This document shows, piece after piece, positions 25,492 to 33,119 of a DNA stretch of 33,119 bases. A program made the position numbers and the translations under genes. The notes under the pieces were generated by a model. It was not told the origin of the DNA. It ran no database searches and saw only the letters and a program-made list of their open reading frames with translations. This DNA comes from JBDSLU01 sp039916225 (GTDB lineage: Bacteria; Acidobacteriota; Vicinamibacteria; Vicinamibacterales; Vicinamibacteraceae). Numbering within the stretch: the first letter of the stretch is position 1; every line of letters starts with the position of its first letter. The stretch lies in assembly GCA_039916225.1 (NCBI GenBank), contig JBDSLU010000012.1, forward strand, positions 1-33,119, written 5' to 3'.

Positions 25492-25509
25492 CGCCGCGGC
25501 TCCGCCGCG

Positions 25510-25537
25510 GCGCCATCGTAGCATGCGCTACGGCGCC
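25510..25537. terminator. Hairpin between hybrid kinase and MoxR cluster
   Basis: GCGCC and CGTAGC on the left (25510-25522, with a two-base AT bulge) pair with GCTACG and GCGCC on the right (25527-25537), leaving an ATGC loop. It is 15 bases past the kinase stop on the minus strand. No T-run follows, so it is a terminator candidate by position and stability only. Confidence 0.45.
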
Positions 25538-25552
25538 GGACGGATGGCCGTA

Positions 25553-27949
25553 TCACGCCGCATCCCCATGCGCCCGCGCCGACAGCGGCATGCCCGGAAT
25601 CTGGCGGGCGATGGCCGCCGCGAGGTCCGAGAGGCGCACCGGTTTGGTCACGTAGTCGTCCATGCCCGCGGCCAGGCACTCCTCGCGATCGCCCTTCATC
25701 GCCCGCGCGGTGAGCGCGACGATCGGCGTGTGCGGCCGATGCGGTGCCGACGCTTCGGCGGCGCGGATCAGGCCGGTGGCGTCCATGCCGCTCAGGACGG
25801 GCATCTGCACGTCCATCAGGATCAGGTCGAACGGCTCGCGCGCCTGCGTGTCGACGGCGGCCTGGCCGTCGCCGACGACCGTCGCCGCATGTCCCAGCTT
25901 CGAGAGCAGGGCGACAGCGAGACGGACGTTGACCTCGTTGTCTTCGGCGACCAGGACGCGCAACCGGCGCGGACCGCCGTCGCCGGCAACCGCGGCGTCG
26001 CGTTCCGTCGCTGCGATCGACGTACTCGACGCATCAGCGGTACTCGTCGCACCAGCCGGGTGCGGCACCGTCGCGGCATCGCGGCGGCGCAGCGCCCGTT
26101 CGAGGCTGCGTTGCAGGTCGCGCTTGGTGATCGGCTTGACCATGTAGGCCGACAGGCCGAGGGCATCGCAACGGGTCTGGTCCTGGGCACGATCGTCGGA
26201 CGTCAGCATCACGATCGTCGCCCCGGCCATGTGCGGGTTCGGGCCCATGGCCTCGGCGACGGCGAAGCCGTCCATGCCCGGCATGCGCACGTCGAGCAGC
26301 ACCACTTCGTACGGCTCGCCGGCCGCCCAGGCGGTTTCGACGCTGGCAATGGCCGCGTCCCCGCTCTCGACCGAGACTGGTCGCATGCCCCAGCCGCTCG
26401 ACATCTCCTCGAGCACGCGGCGATTGGTGTCGTTGTCGTCGACGATGAGCACGCGACGACCGGACAGCGGTACGGCGGGTCCGTCGACGTCGGCGACGAC
26501 CGCGGTCGCGCCTGGCGCGGCGACGGCGAATCGGGCGGTGAAATGGAACGTGCTGCCTTCGCCCGGGGTGCTGTCGACCCACACCCGACCACCCATGCGC
26601 TCGACGAGATGCCGGGTGATCGTCAGGCCGAGGCCGGTGCCGCCATGCCGCCGCGTCGTCGACATGTCGGCCTGTTCGAACGGGGCGAACAGGCGCTCGA
26701 TCTCGTCGGCGGCGATGCCAACGCCGGTGTCGCGCACGGCAAAGTGCGCGCCCCACGTCTCAGCCGACTCGCGCGACACGGCCACTTCGACGGTGACCTC
26801 GCCGCGTTCGGTGAACTTGATGCCGTTGCCGACCAGGTTCAGCAACACCTGGCGCAGTCGCAGCGCATCGCCGACCACGCACTCCGGCGCGCCCGGCGCG
26901 ATGCGGTGGACCAGCTCGAGGCCCTGCTGGTGGGCCTTCACCGCCAGCGTGCGGGTGGCGTCGGCGACGACCTGCGCCAGATCGAACTCGACCTGTTCCA
27001 GATGGAGCTTGCCGGCCTCGAGCTTCGAGACGTCGAGGATGTCGTTGATCACCCCGAGCAGGCCGTCGGCACTCGAGCGCAGCGTCGCGAGGTACTCGCG
27101 CTGGAGCACCGTCAGCGACGTGTCGGCGAGCAGCTCCGCCATCCCGAACACGCCGTTCATCGGCGTGCGGACCTCGTGGCTCATGTTGGCCAGGAACTCG
27201 CTCTTGGCTCGGCTGCCGGCTTCAGCGGCGACGCGAGCCTCGGCGAGAACGCGGCCCGAGCGCGTCACCGAGCGTCCGGTGACGAGGGCGACGACGATGG
27301 CCACGCCGAGCGCGGCCAGCGCGGCTATCCACTGCAGGTGGGAGGCCAGCGCGATCGTCTCGGCGGCCGATGTCGAGGCGCGGCCGGCGTCCTCGTGGGC
27401 GCGCCGCGTCAGCGTGGCGATGATCGGCGCGATGCGCCGCGCATAGCGGGCTTCGATCGCAGCCGAGAGATAGGTGCGGGCGGCGGCCGCGGTGCCGTGC
27501 TCCAGTTCGACGACCAGTTCGTCGGTGTCGCTCCGGTAGGCCGCGAATTCTTCGTCGAGGCTCTTCAGCTCGGGTGACGGGCCACTCGCCGATGCGGTCG
27601 CCAGGGCGCGAATGTCGGCCAGCTTGGCCTCGACGCTGGTCAGGGCGCGAACCAGGCCGCGGCGCGCCGCCTTGGCCGGCTCGGTATGTCCCGGCGGCGT
27701 GTCGATCGGATACCTGTCGTCGTGCTCGGCGACGGTGTTGGCGGCGACCACCTGCTGGCGGGCCGCCTCGACGCCGGCGAAGGCGGCGGCGAGGTCACCG
27801 GCCGCCTGCACCTGGGGCATGACGCGATCGGCCAGCACGGCGATATTGGCGGCGACGTCGCGGTTCAGCGCCCGCGAGTAGGCCGCGAATGCCGCGACGA
27901 CAATCACCATGACTCCGCAGCCGAGTGCGACCTGCGCCTTGATAGACAT
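25553..27949 (-). CDS. Hybrid sensor histidine kinase with two receiver domains
   Basis: 798 aa from ATG 27949; a GTG at 27982 would add 11 residues ('VWRAFVAGWFS') and has no better ribosome site. TM1 about 4-26, a periplasmic four-helix-bundle-like sensor (27-203), TM2 about 204-228, then HisKA with H258 in 'LANMSHEVRTPMNG', HATPase with N371/N375, 'DTGVGI' (407-412) and 'HGGTGLGL' (435-442). REC1 has D553 in 'VLLDVRMPGMDG', REC2 D713 in 'ILMDVQMPVLSG'; both keep the acidic pair and the Lys of 'VKP'/'TKP'. A Ser/Ala/Thr-rich linker separates them. BarA/TorS-like plan but with no HPt domain and no regulator gene adjacent, so its phosphorelay partner must be elsewhere. The input signal is unknown. 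Confidence 0.93.
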   Translation of the reverse strand: MSIKAQVALGCGVMVIVVAAFAAYSRALNRDVAANIAVLADRVMPQVQAAGDLAAAFAGVEAARQQVVAANTVAEHDDRYPIDTPPGHTEPAKAARRGLVRALTSVEAKLADIRALATASASGPSPELKSLDEEFAAYRSDTDELVVELEHGTAAAARTYLSAAIEARYARRIAPIIATLTRRAHEDAGRASTSAAETIALASHLQWIAALAALGVAIVVALVTGRSVTRSGRVLAEARVAAEAGSRAKSEFLANMSHEVRTPMNGVFGMAELLADTSLTVLQREYLATLRSSADGLLGVINDILDVSKLEAGKLHLEQVEFDLAQVVADATRTLAVKAHQQGLELVHRIAPGAPECVVGDALRLRQVLLNLVGNGIKFTERGEVTVEVAVSRESAETWGAHFAVRDTGVGIAADEIERLFAPFEQADMSTTRRHGGTGLGLTITRHLVERMGGRVWVDSTPGEGSTFHFTARFAVAAPGATAVVADVDGPAVPLSGRRVLIVDDNDTNRRVLEEMSSGWGMRPVSVESGDAAIASVETAWAAGEPYEVVLLDVRMPGMDGFAVAEAMGPNPHMAGATIVMLTSDDRAQDQTRCDALGLSAYMVKPITKRDLQRSLERALRRRDAATVPHPAGATSTADASSTSIAATERDAAVAGDGGPRRLRVLVAEDNEVNVRLAVALLSKLGHAATVVGDGQAAVDTQAREPFDLILMDVQMPVLSGMDATGLIRAAEASAPHRPHTPIVALTARAMKGDREECLAAGMDDYVTKPVRLSDLAAAIARQIPGMPLSARAHGDAA

Positions 27950-28143
27950 CGAGAACCATCCCGCCACGAACGCGCGCCACACGCACTATCGGCACACGCC
28001 AGCAAAATATGAGAAAAAACGTGCGCCCTGCACCTGCCCCCGGCAGCCTCGTGCTAGTGTCCAGACCGACTTGACCGATTGGCTGAGGCGGCACGCAGCG
28101 GGCCGATCCGGCCTGCCCGGCGTCGAGAGGACCGGACATACGC
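27950..28143. other. Divergent intergenic region, hybrid kinase / DUF2339
   Basis: 194 bases between the two divergent starts. It contains the most AT-rich stretch of the window's right half, CAAAATATGAGAAAAAACG (28003-28021), the natural place for the kinase promoter, though no -35/-10 pair with proper spacing is convincing. For the plus strand an extended -10-like TGCTAGTGT (28052-28060) is visible but its -35 is poor. None of the TCATC-N5-TTCAT boxes occurs here. Confidence 0.3.
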
Positions 28144-31100
28144 ATGGATGACTTCGGGACCGTCGTCGGCCTCGTCATCGCCCTCCTGGGCCTCGGGGTC
28201 TTCATCGGCCCGATCCTCTCGCTGGTCGGGCTCCTGCGGTCCCGCCAGCTCCGCGAGACCGTCTCCGCGCTCGAGGATACCGTGCGCTCCCTCGACGCGC
28301 GCGTCGAAGGCCTCGCCCGCGCCCAGGCGCAGATGAAGACCGCGCTCGCCGCGGCGGCCACTGCTCCGGCCGCGGCGGTTCCAGCGCAGCCGCCGCCGGT
28401 CCAGCCGTTCGCGCCCGCAACACCGCCGGCCGTGTCGACGCTGGCCCCGACTGTCCCCGTTCACCCGATCGAATCACCGGTGCCGCCCGGCGCGCCCGCG
28501 CCTCGGCCGGCCGGCCTGTCGCCTTCGCCCTTGCCGCCCGGTCAGCCGACGGCTTCGCTATCCGGCCCGCCCGCCGCGCCGCCGTCGCCCGCACCGGTCG
28601 ATCCCACCTCGCCCGTGCCCGTCCCGGCCGTTCGGGGGGCCGAGCCCGGACCACCGCCGCTTCCAGCGGTCGCCAGCCGGCCGCCTCGCGCAACGTGGCC
28701 GCCACCGCCGCCGAGCGGACCTCCGTCCGATCGGCCGGTCGGGGCCGGAACTCCGCCTCCGCCGTTCCCGCCACCGCCCGCGCCACCGCTCGGCCAGCCG
28801 CCCGTCGGCCCTCCGCCGATGCCGGCGCCGGCTTTCGACTGGGAGAGCATGCTCGGGGTCCGCGGCGCCGCGTGGCTGGCCGGCATCTTCTTCGTCCTCG
28901 GCGCGCTCTTCCTCGCCAAACTCGGCTACGAGCAGGGCTACTTCACGCCCATCCTCCGCGTCACCGCGATGGTGCTGGCTGGCACCGCCGCGTTGATCTG
29001 GGCCGAGGTCGGCCTGCGCAAGGGTTACCGGCCGGCCGCCGACGCCATCTCCGGCTCCGGCATCGTCGCCCTCTACGCCGGGTGGTACTCCGCGCACGTC
29101 AACCACCGGCTGATCGAGTCGCCGCTCGTGGCCTTCATCGCGATGTCGGTCACGACGGTGGTCGCTGCCGGCGTCTCGGTGCGCCACGGCGCGGTCTTCA
29201 CCGCGGTGCTGGGATTGATCGGCGGTCTCGCCACGCCGGTGCTGCTGTCGCAGAACTCGAACAACGCGCTCGGCCTCTTCCTCTACCTGGCGGTCCTCAA
29301 CACCGGCTTCCTGTGGGTGGCCCGGCAGCGGAAGTGGGCGTTCATCACCGCCATCGCCCTCGCCGGGACCAGTTTGATGGAGTTCGGCTGGATGGCGACG
29401 CGCCTGAACGAGGCGACGCTGCCCATGGCCGTCATGGGGTTCGCGCTGCTGGGCGCGATCTACATGTGGCACGCGCTCACCACAGCCGATGACGCGGATC
29501 ACACGACCTCGCACGTGCTCGGCCTGCTCGGTGGCATGCTGCCGCTCGCGCTGTCGATCGTGCTCGCCGCCGATCCCCGCTTCGCCGACCAGTGGCCCTG
29601 GGTGCTGGGCAACCTGGGCATCCTCGCGGCGGCGGCGATCGCCCTCGGCGTGACGCGCCTGCGCGTCCTCGTGCTGGTGTCGGCGGCCACCACCGCGCTC
29701 GCCTGCGCGGCCTTCTCGGTGCATCTCGGGCGACTGGAGTCGCCGGTCGGACCGGCGATGGTGGTGCTGCTGCTCACCGCGCTCTACAACGCCCTCGGTC
29801 GGCTATGGCCCGATCCGCCGCAGGCCGACGGCACCCGACCGACCGTGTCGGCACTCGGCGCCGCCGGCGTGATCGTCGCGTGCGGCCTGGCGCTGTTCGC
29901 CCTCACGCTCCTGATCCAGACGAACGCGCCGCCGGCCGGTCTGGTGATCGGCATGATCGCGCTCCTCTTCCTCGTCGGCGTCGAGCGCAGCTCGGTCAAC
30001 GTCGCGCCGCTGGTGCTGCCGGCAACGGCGTTCATCACTGGCCTCCTCGCGCACGTCTGGTTCGAGGGCGCGGCGCTCGAGGGTCAGTACGTCGGCCTGC
30101 TCGCCTTCGCCCACCTGCTCGCGGTCGCCTACGCGATCGTCGCCATCGTCCGCGATCGACTGGGCATCGACGACAAGGCGCCGTGGATATTGCGCGCCGA
30201 CATCGCCACGCTCGTCGCCGTCGGTGTCGCCTACATGGGCCTGCACGGGGCCCTCGCCCGCGCCGCGTTCGCCACGCCGACGCCCCTCTTCGCCCTGCTC
30301 GGCCTCGACATCGCGCTGGTGCTGCTGGTCGCCATCCGCCGCACCTGGACGTCGCTCGTGCCGCTGGCGGCGCTGGCCGCGTGCCTGTTCGCCGGGTCGT
30401 GGCACGCGCTGCACTTCAGCCTCGAGACCGGCCGGGTCGCGGTGCTCTTCGAGATCGCGCTCTACGTGCTGTTCGTGGCCCTGCCCTTCGTGCTGACGGC
30501 GGCCCTGCCAGCGGTGTGGCGTCGCGCCGGGGCGGCGTGGCTCACCTCGGCGCTCATCGGGCCGCTGCTGTTCATGCTGTTCCGGGCCGCCTGGCTCGCC
30601 TACCTCGGGCCGGGCACGATCGGCCTGCTGCCGGTGCTGCTCGCCGCCGGCAGCGTGCTCTCGCTGGCCGGCGTCTCGCGCGTCTTCGCCGCCGACCAGG
30701 CCGCCGGCGACCCCCACGCCGCGGCGCGACGGCTCAACTATCTCGCCTTGTTCTCGGCGATCGCCCTCGGTTTCGTGGCCGCCGCCATCTCGCTGCAGTT
30801 CGAGAAGCAGTGGCTGACGATCGGGTTCGCGCTGGAGGCGGCGGCGGTGTTCTGGGTGTTCGGCCTCGTGCCGCACCCCGGCCTGAAATACCTCGGCCTG
30901 ATTCTCTTCGGCGTCGTCGGCGCCCGGCTGATCTTCAATCCGGAAGTCCTCCGCTACCAGCCGCGCGGCGCGCCGATCGTCAACTGGCTGCTCTACACCT
31001 ACGGCGTGCCCGTGCTGGCGACGTTCGCTGGCGCGTGGCTGCTGCGACGCGCCGAGGCCACCCGCGGGGCCGATCCGGAGTACGACTGGAGCGCCGGCGA

Positions 31101-31482
31101 CCGCACGCTGATCGCGCCGGTCGTCGCCGCGCTCGGGCTGATCCTGTTCTTCGTGCTGATCAACGTCGAGATCGCCGACTACTTCTCGCAGGGCGCCTAC
31201 CTCGCCTTCGACTCGACGCCGCGACTCGAGCGCGACCTCGCCTACTCCGTGGCCTGGGGCCTCTACAGCCTGCTGCTCCTCGGCATCGGGATCTGGCGCG
31301 GCATCAAGGGCCTGCGGGTCGCCTCGCTGGTGTGCCTGATGGTGACGGTGGGCAAGGCTTTCCTGTACGATCTGTCGGCGCTGCAGGGGATCTATCGGGT
31401 GCTGTCGTTCCTGGGCCTGGGCACCGCGCTCATCGTGGTCTCGCTGCTCTACCAGCGCTTCGCCGGCAAGAAGCAGCCATGA
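28144..31482 (+). CDS. Large DUF2339 multi-pass membrane protein
   Basis: 1112 aa. An N-terminal membrane helix (about 7-31) is followed by a short coiled coil (about 34-68: 'SRQLRETVSALEDTVRSLDA'). A long Pro/Ala-rich linker (about 75-229) precedes the DUF2339 core, which starts at about residue 230 with 'FDWESMLGVRGAAWLAGIFF'. The rest is almost continuous hydrophobic helices, more than twenty, with short charged loops. 'ADAISGSGIVALYAGWYSAH' is a conserved family segment. DUF2339 proteins are very large inner-membrane proteins of unknown function; the downstream DUF3999 partner is the usual neighbour, suggesting an envelope complex. The Pro-rich linker is low-complexity and probably varies between strains. 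The stop overlaps the next start by four bases (ATGA). Confidence 0.9.
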   Translation: MDDFGTVVGLVIALLGLGVFIGPILSLVGLLRSRQLRETVSALEDTVRSLDARVEGLARAQAQMKTALAAAATAPAAAVPAQPPPVQPFAPATPPAVSTLAPTVPVHPIESPVPPGAPAPRPAGLSPSPLPPGQPTASLSGPPAAPPSPAPVDPTSPVPVPAVRGAEPGPPPLPAVASRPPRATWPPPPPSGPPSDRPVGAGTPPPPFPPPPAPPLGQPPVGPPPMPAPAFDWESMLGVRGAAWLAGIFFVLGALFLAKLGYEQGYFTPILRVTAMVLAGTAALIWAEVGLRKGYRPAADAISGSGIVALYAGWYSAHVNHRLIESPLVAFIAMSVTTVVAAGVSVRHGAVFTAVLGLIGGLATPVLLSQNSNNALGLFLYLAVLNTGFLWVARQRKWAFITAIALAGTSLMEFGWMATRLNEATLPMAVMGFALLGAIYMWHALTTADDADHTTSHVLGLLGGMLPLALSIVLAADPRFADQWPWVLGNLGILAAAAIALGVTRLRVLVLVSAATTALACAAFSVHLGRLESPVGPAMVVLLLTALYNALGRLWPDPPQADGTRPTVSALGAAGVIVACGLALFALTLLIQTNAPPAGLVIGMIALLFLVGVERSSVNVAPLVLPATAFITGLLAHVWFEGAALEGQYVGLLAFAHLLAVAYAIVAIVRDRLGIDDKAPWILRADIATLVAVGVAYMGLHGALARAAFATPTPLFALLGLDIALVLLVAIRRTWTSLVPLAALAACLFAGSWHALHFSLETGRVAVLFEIALYVLFVALPFVLTAALPAVWRRAGAAWLTSALIGPLLFMLFRAAWLAYLGPGTIGLLPVLLAAGSVLSLAGVSRVFAADQAAGDPHAAARRLNYLALFSAIALGFVAAAISLQFEKQWLTIGFALEAAAVFWVFGLVPHPGLKYLGLILFGVVGARLIFNPEVLRYQPRGAPIVNWLLYTYGVPVLATFAGAWLLRRAEATRGADPEYDWSAGDRTLIAPVVAALGLILFFVLINVEIADYFSQGAYLAFDSTPRLERDLAYSVAWGLYSLLLLGIGIWRGIKGLRVASLVCLMVTVGKAFLYDLSALQGIYRVLSFLGLGTALIVVSLLYQRFAGKKQP

Positions 31483-33119
31483 GTGTCCGCAACCCGCGTC
31501 CGCTCGCGGTCGTCGCCTTCGCCGCAGTGGTGGCGTCCGGCGTGGTGATCGCCCAGTCGCCGCCGGCCGGCCAGGACGAGCCCCGCGCCGCCTGGCAGTA
31601 TCGGCGGCCAGTGGCACTGCCGGCAGGCGCCGCGGCGGATGGGCGCTTCGTGGCGATTGCCGTCCCGCCCGACGTGTCCGAGCACAGTCAGCCGGGCCTC
31701 GCCGACCTTCGCATCGTGGCCGGCGACGGCCGCGAAGTCCCCTATGTGCTCGACGTCGACGTGCCGCGTACCGCGGAGCGGCGGCGCAGCGGACGCCTCG
31801 TCGAGGCGAAAGCCGCTCACGGCCCGAAGCTGGGCGTCCAGGCGTGGGTCGTCGACTTCGAGACCGCCGCCGCGTTCGATCACCTCGAACTGGAGATCGA
31901 TGCGACGGATTTCAGCAAGCGACTCGAGATCGAGACATCGCTCGATGGCACGCAGTGGACCCGCGTGCCCGGTGAAGCGTGGGTCTTCGACCGACCCTGG
32001 CGAGGCCGCCGGATTCACGACACGACCCTCGAACAACCGGCGCCGCTCACCGCCCGCTACGTCAAGCTCACGATCGTCGACTGGCGATCGGAAGCCGTCA
32101 CGATCCGCGGCGTCACCGCGGTGCTGACCACGCATCTCGGCGGCCGCCGCTGGACGCGGGAGGCGGCGCTGGTGCGGCTCGACACACCGCCGGGCCAGCC
32201 CTCTCGCTACCGCGTCGACACGCCGGCTGGCGCGCCAGTCGAACGGATCGCCATCGCCACCGACGACGTGGCGTTCTGGCGCGACGTGCGCGTCTTCGAA
32301 GCGGGCCCGCGCGGATCCGTCGAGCCTGTCTCCGGCCGCGAGACGATCTATCGCCTGCGCCTCGACGACGCCGATCTCGACGCCGAGCGCCTCGATGTCG
32401 ATCTGGCGCGACCGGTCGCGGCTCATCTGATCGTCGAGATCGAGGACGGCGACAGCCCGCCGCTGGCGCGCCCGCGGGTGACGCTGTCGGGCATGGAGCG
32501 GCGTGCGCTGGTGCCGGTCGTGGCCGACGGTCTGACGCTCTACTACGGCAACGCCGCAACGCGCCGGCCGGTCTACGACCTCGAAGCCTTGCGATCGCGG
32601 TTGTCACTCGTCGAGTCGTACCCGCAGGCGACGCTCGGCGCCGAAGCGGCCAACCCGCGTTTCGCGCCGCTCGCCCCGATGGCCTTCCTCGCCGCGCGCG
32701 GCGCCACGGCCGACACGTCGAAGTGGACGGTGACACGCGCGCTTCGCGTCAGCGGCGGCGACGACGTCTACACGCTGACGCTGTCACCTGGCGATCTCGT
32801 CTATCTCCGCCCCGACCTCGGCGACATCCGGCTGGTCGACGGTGAGCGACGCCAGGTGCCGTATGTGCTCGAGCCCCGCGCCGCCGCCGCACGGGTCGCG
32901 CTGGCCGCCCAGACATCGTCGGCGCGCAACAACGCACCACGCACCTCGGCCTGGCAGTTGACGGTGCCGAGCAGCGTCGCCGACGCCGCCAAGCCGTCGG
33001 CGGTGCCGCTGGCCGGGCTCGAGTTGACCTTCGCCGAGGGGTTCTACAACCGACCGGCGGTGCTGCTGACGCCGGATCGTCGCGCCCCGCACGGCCAGCG
33101 CGTCCTGCAAGAGGGGACG
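31479..33119 (+). CDS. DUF3999 family secreted protein (3' end beyond window)
   Basis: 547 residues are visible with no stop before the window ends. ATG at 31479 overlaps the DUF2339 stop (ATGA). A signal peptide (1-26, 'ASGVVIAQS') is followed by 'AWQYRRPVALP', typical of the DUF3999 start, and beta-rich domains of galactose-binding type ('FSKRLEIETSLDGTQWTRVP', 'ARYVKLTIVDWRSEAVTIRG'). The motif 'DLRIVAGDGREVPYVL' (about 76-91) recurs as 'DIRLVDGERRQVPYVL' (about 449-464), showing two related domains in one chain. Periplasmic, probably a partner of the DUF2339 protein; carbohydrate binding is a guess from fold resemblance. DUF3999 proteins usually end in a single membrane helix, which would lie outside this window. 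Confidence 0.8.
   Translation, partial: MSVRNPRPLAVVAFAAVVASGVVIAQSPPAGQDEPRAAWQYRRPVALPAGAAADGRFVAIAVPPDVSEHSQPGLADLRIVAGDGREVPYVLDVDVPRTAERRRSGRLVEAKAAHGPKLGVQAWVVDFETAAAFDHLELEIDATDFSKRLEIETSLDGTQWTRVPGEAWVFDRPWRGRRIHDTTLEQPAPLTARYVKLTIVDWRSEAVTIRGVTAVLTTHLGGRRWTREAALVRLDTPPGQPSRYRVDTPAGAPVERIAIATDDVAFWRDVRVFEAGPRGSVEPVSGRETIYRLRLDDADLDAERLDVDLARPVAAHLIVEIEDGDSPPLARPRVTLSGMERRALVPVVADGLTLYYGNAATRRPVYDLEALRSRLSLVESYPQATLGAEAANPRFAPLAPMAFLAARGATADTSKWTVTRALRVSGGDDVYTLTLSPGDLVYLRPDLGDIRLVDGERRQVPYVLEPRAAAARVALAAQTSSARNNAPRTSAWQLTVPSSVADAAKPSAVPLAGLELTFAEGFYNRPAVLLTPDRRAPHGQRVLQEGT

Noticed and set aside
28070..28075. TTGACC as -35 element of the DUF2339 gene
   Set aside because: Nothing resembling a -10 occurs 16-18 bases downstream.

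Overview
The window is very GC-rich, densely coding DNA from a Gram-negative bacterium: it encodes a TonB-dependent receptor, an RND efflux pump with its outer-membrane partner, and several proteins with Sec signals. GTG starts are common. The gene set (pilin-like domain of the Acidobacteria type, NIPSNAP protein, MoxR/DUF58/SpoIIM/RDD cluster, DUF2339-DUF3999 pair) and a degenerate CCAA heptamer repeat between genes make Acidobacteriota, perhaps Vicinamibacteria, my best guess. This is inferred from style and was not tested. I see no rRNA, tRNA, CRISPR array, insertion sequence or phage gene. It looks like ordinary chromosome, with 24 protein genes, the last cut by the window edge.

Layout. 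(1) 78-1547: a membrane protein with a pilin-like region and a secreted NIPSNAP protein, followed by two GC-rich hairpins. (2) 1642-6289: an iron-uptake operon of piuB-piuA-piuC type (PepSY membrane protein, TonB siderophore receptor with STN domain, PKHD-type dioxygenase), behind a good sigma70-like promoter that carries two palindromes. (3) 6286-8325, minus: an LTA-synthase-like phosphotransferase whose stop codon shares CTAG with piuC. (4) 8393-14037: outer-membrane factor, adaptor and HME-type RND pump. (5) 14129-18165: a PAP2 phosphatase, an OmpR-type response regulator, a sensor kinase, a second PAP2 phosphatase and, convergent, a PepSY-like periplasmic protein. (6) 18231-25491: RDD protein and SpoIIM-like protein (divergent, with overlapping 5' ends), then on the minus strand membrane protein, DUF4129, DUF4350, MoxR ATPase and DUF58. 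(7) 25553-27949, minus: a hybrid histidine kinase with two receiver domains. (8) 28144-end: a giant DUF2339 membrane protein and a DUF3999 protein.

The most interesting signal is regulatory. The direct repeat TCATC-N5-TTCAT occurs just upstream of the first PAP2 gene (14057), the second PAP2 gene (17010) and, on the other strand, the PepSY-like gene (18204). These are the three transcription units around the OmpR-type regulator, and the 11-bp half-site period fits that regulator family. A variant with one extra spacer base (8350) lies between the LTA-synthase-like gene and the efflux operon. I infer a local, self-regulated envelope regulon in which the two-component pair controls two phosphatases, a PepSY protein and perhaps the pump.

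A second notable element is a pair of inverted arrays of degenerate NNNCCAA heptamers (19942-20019). It fills the whole gap between two convergent genes and could act as a bidirectional terminator.
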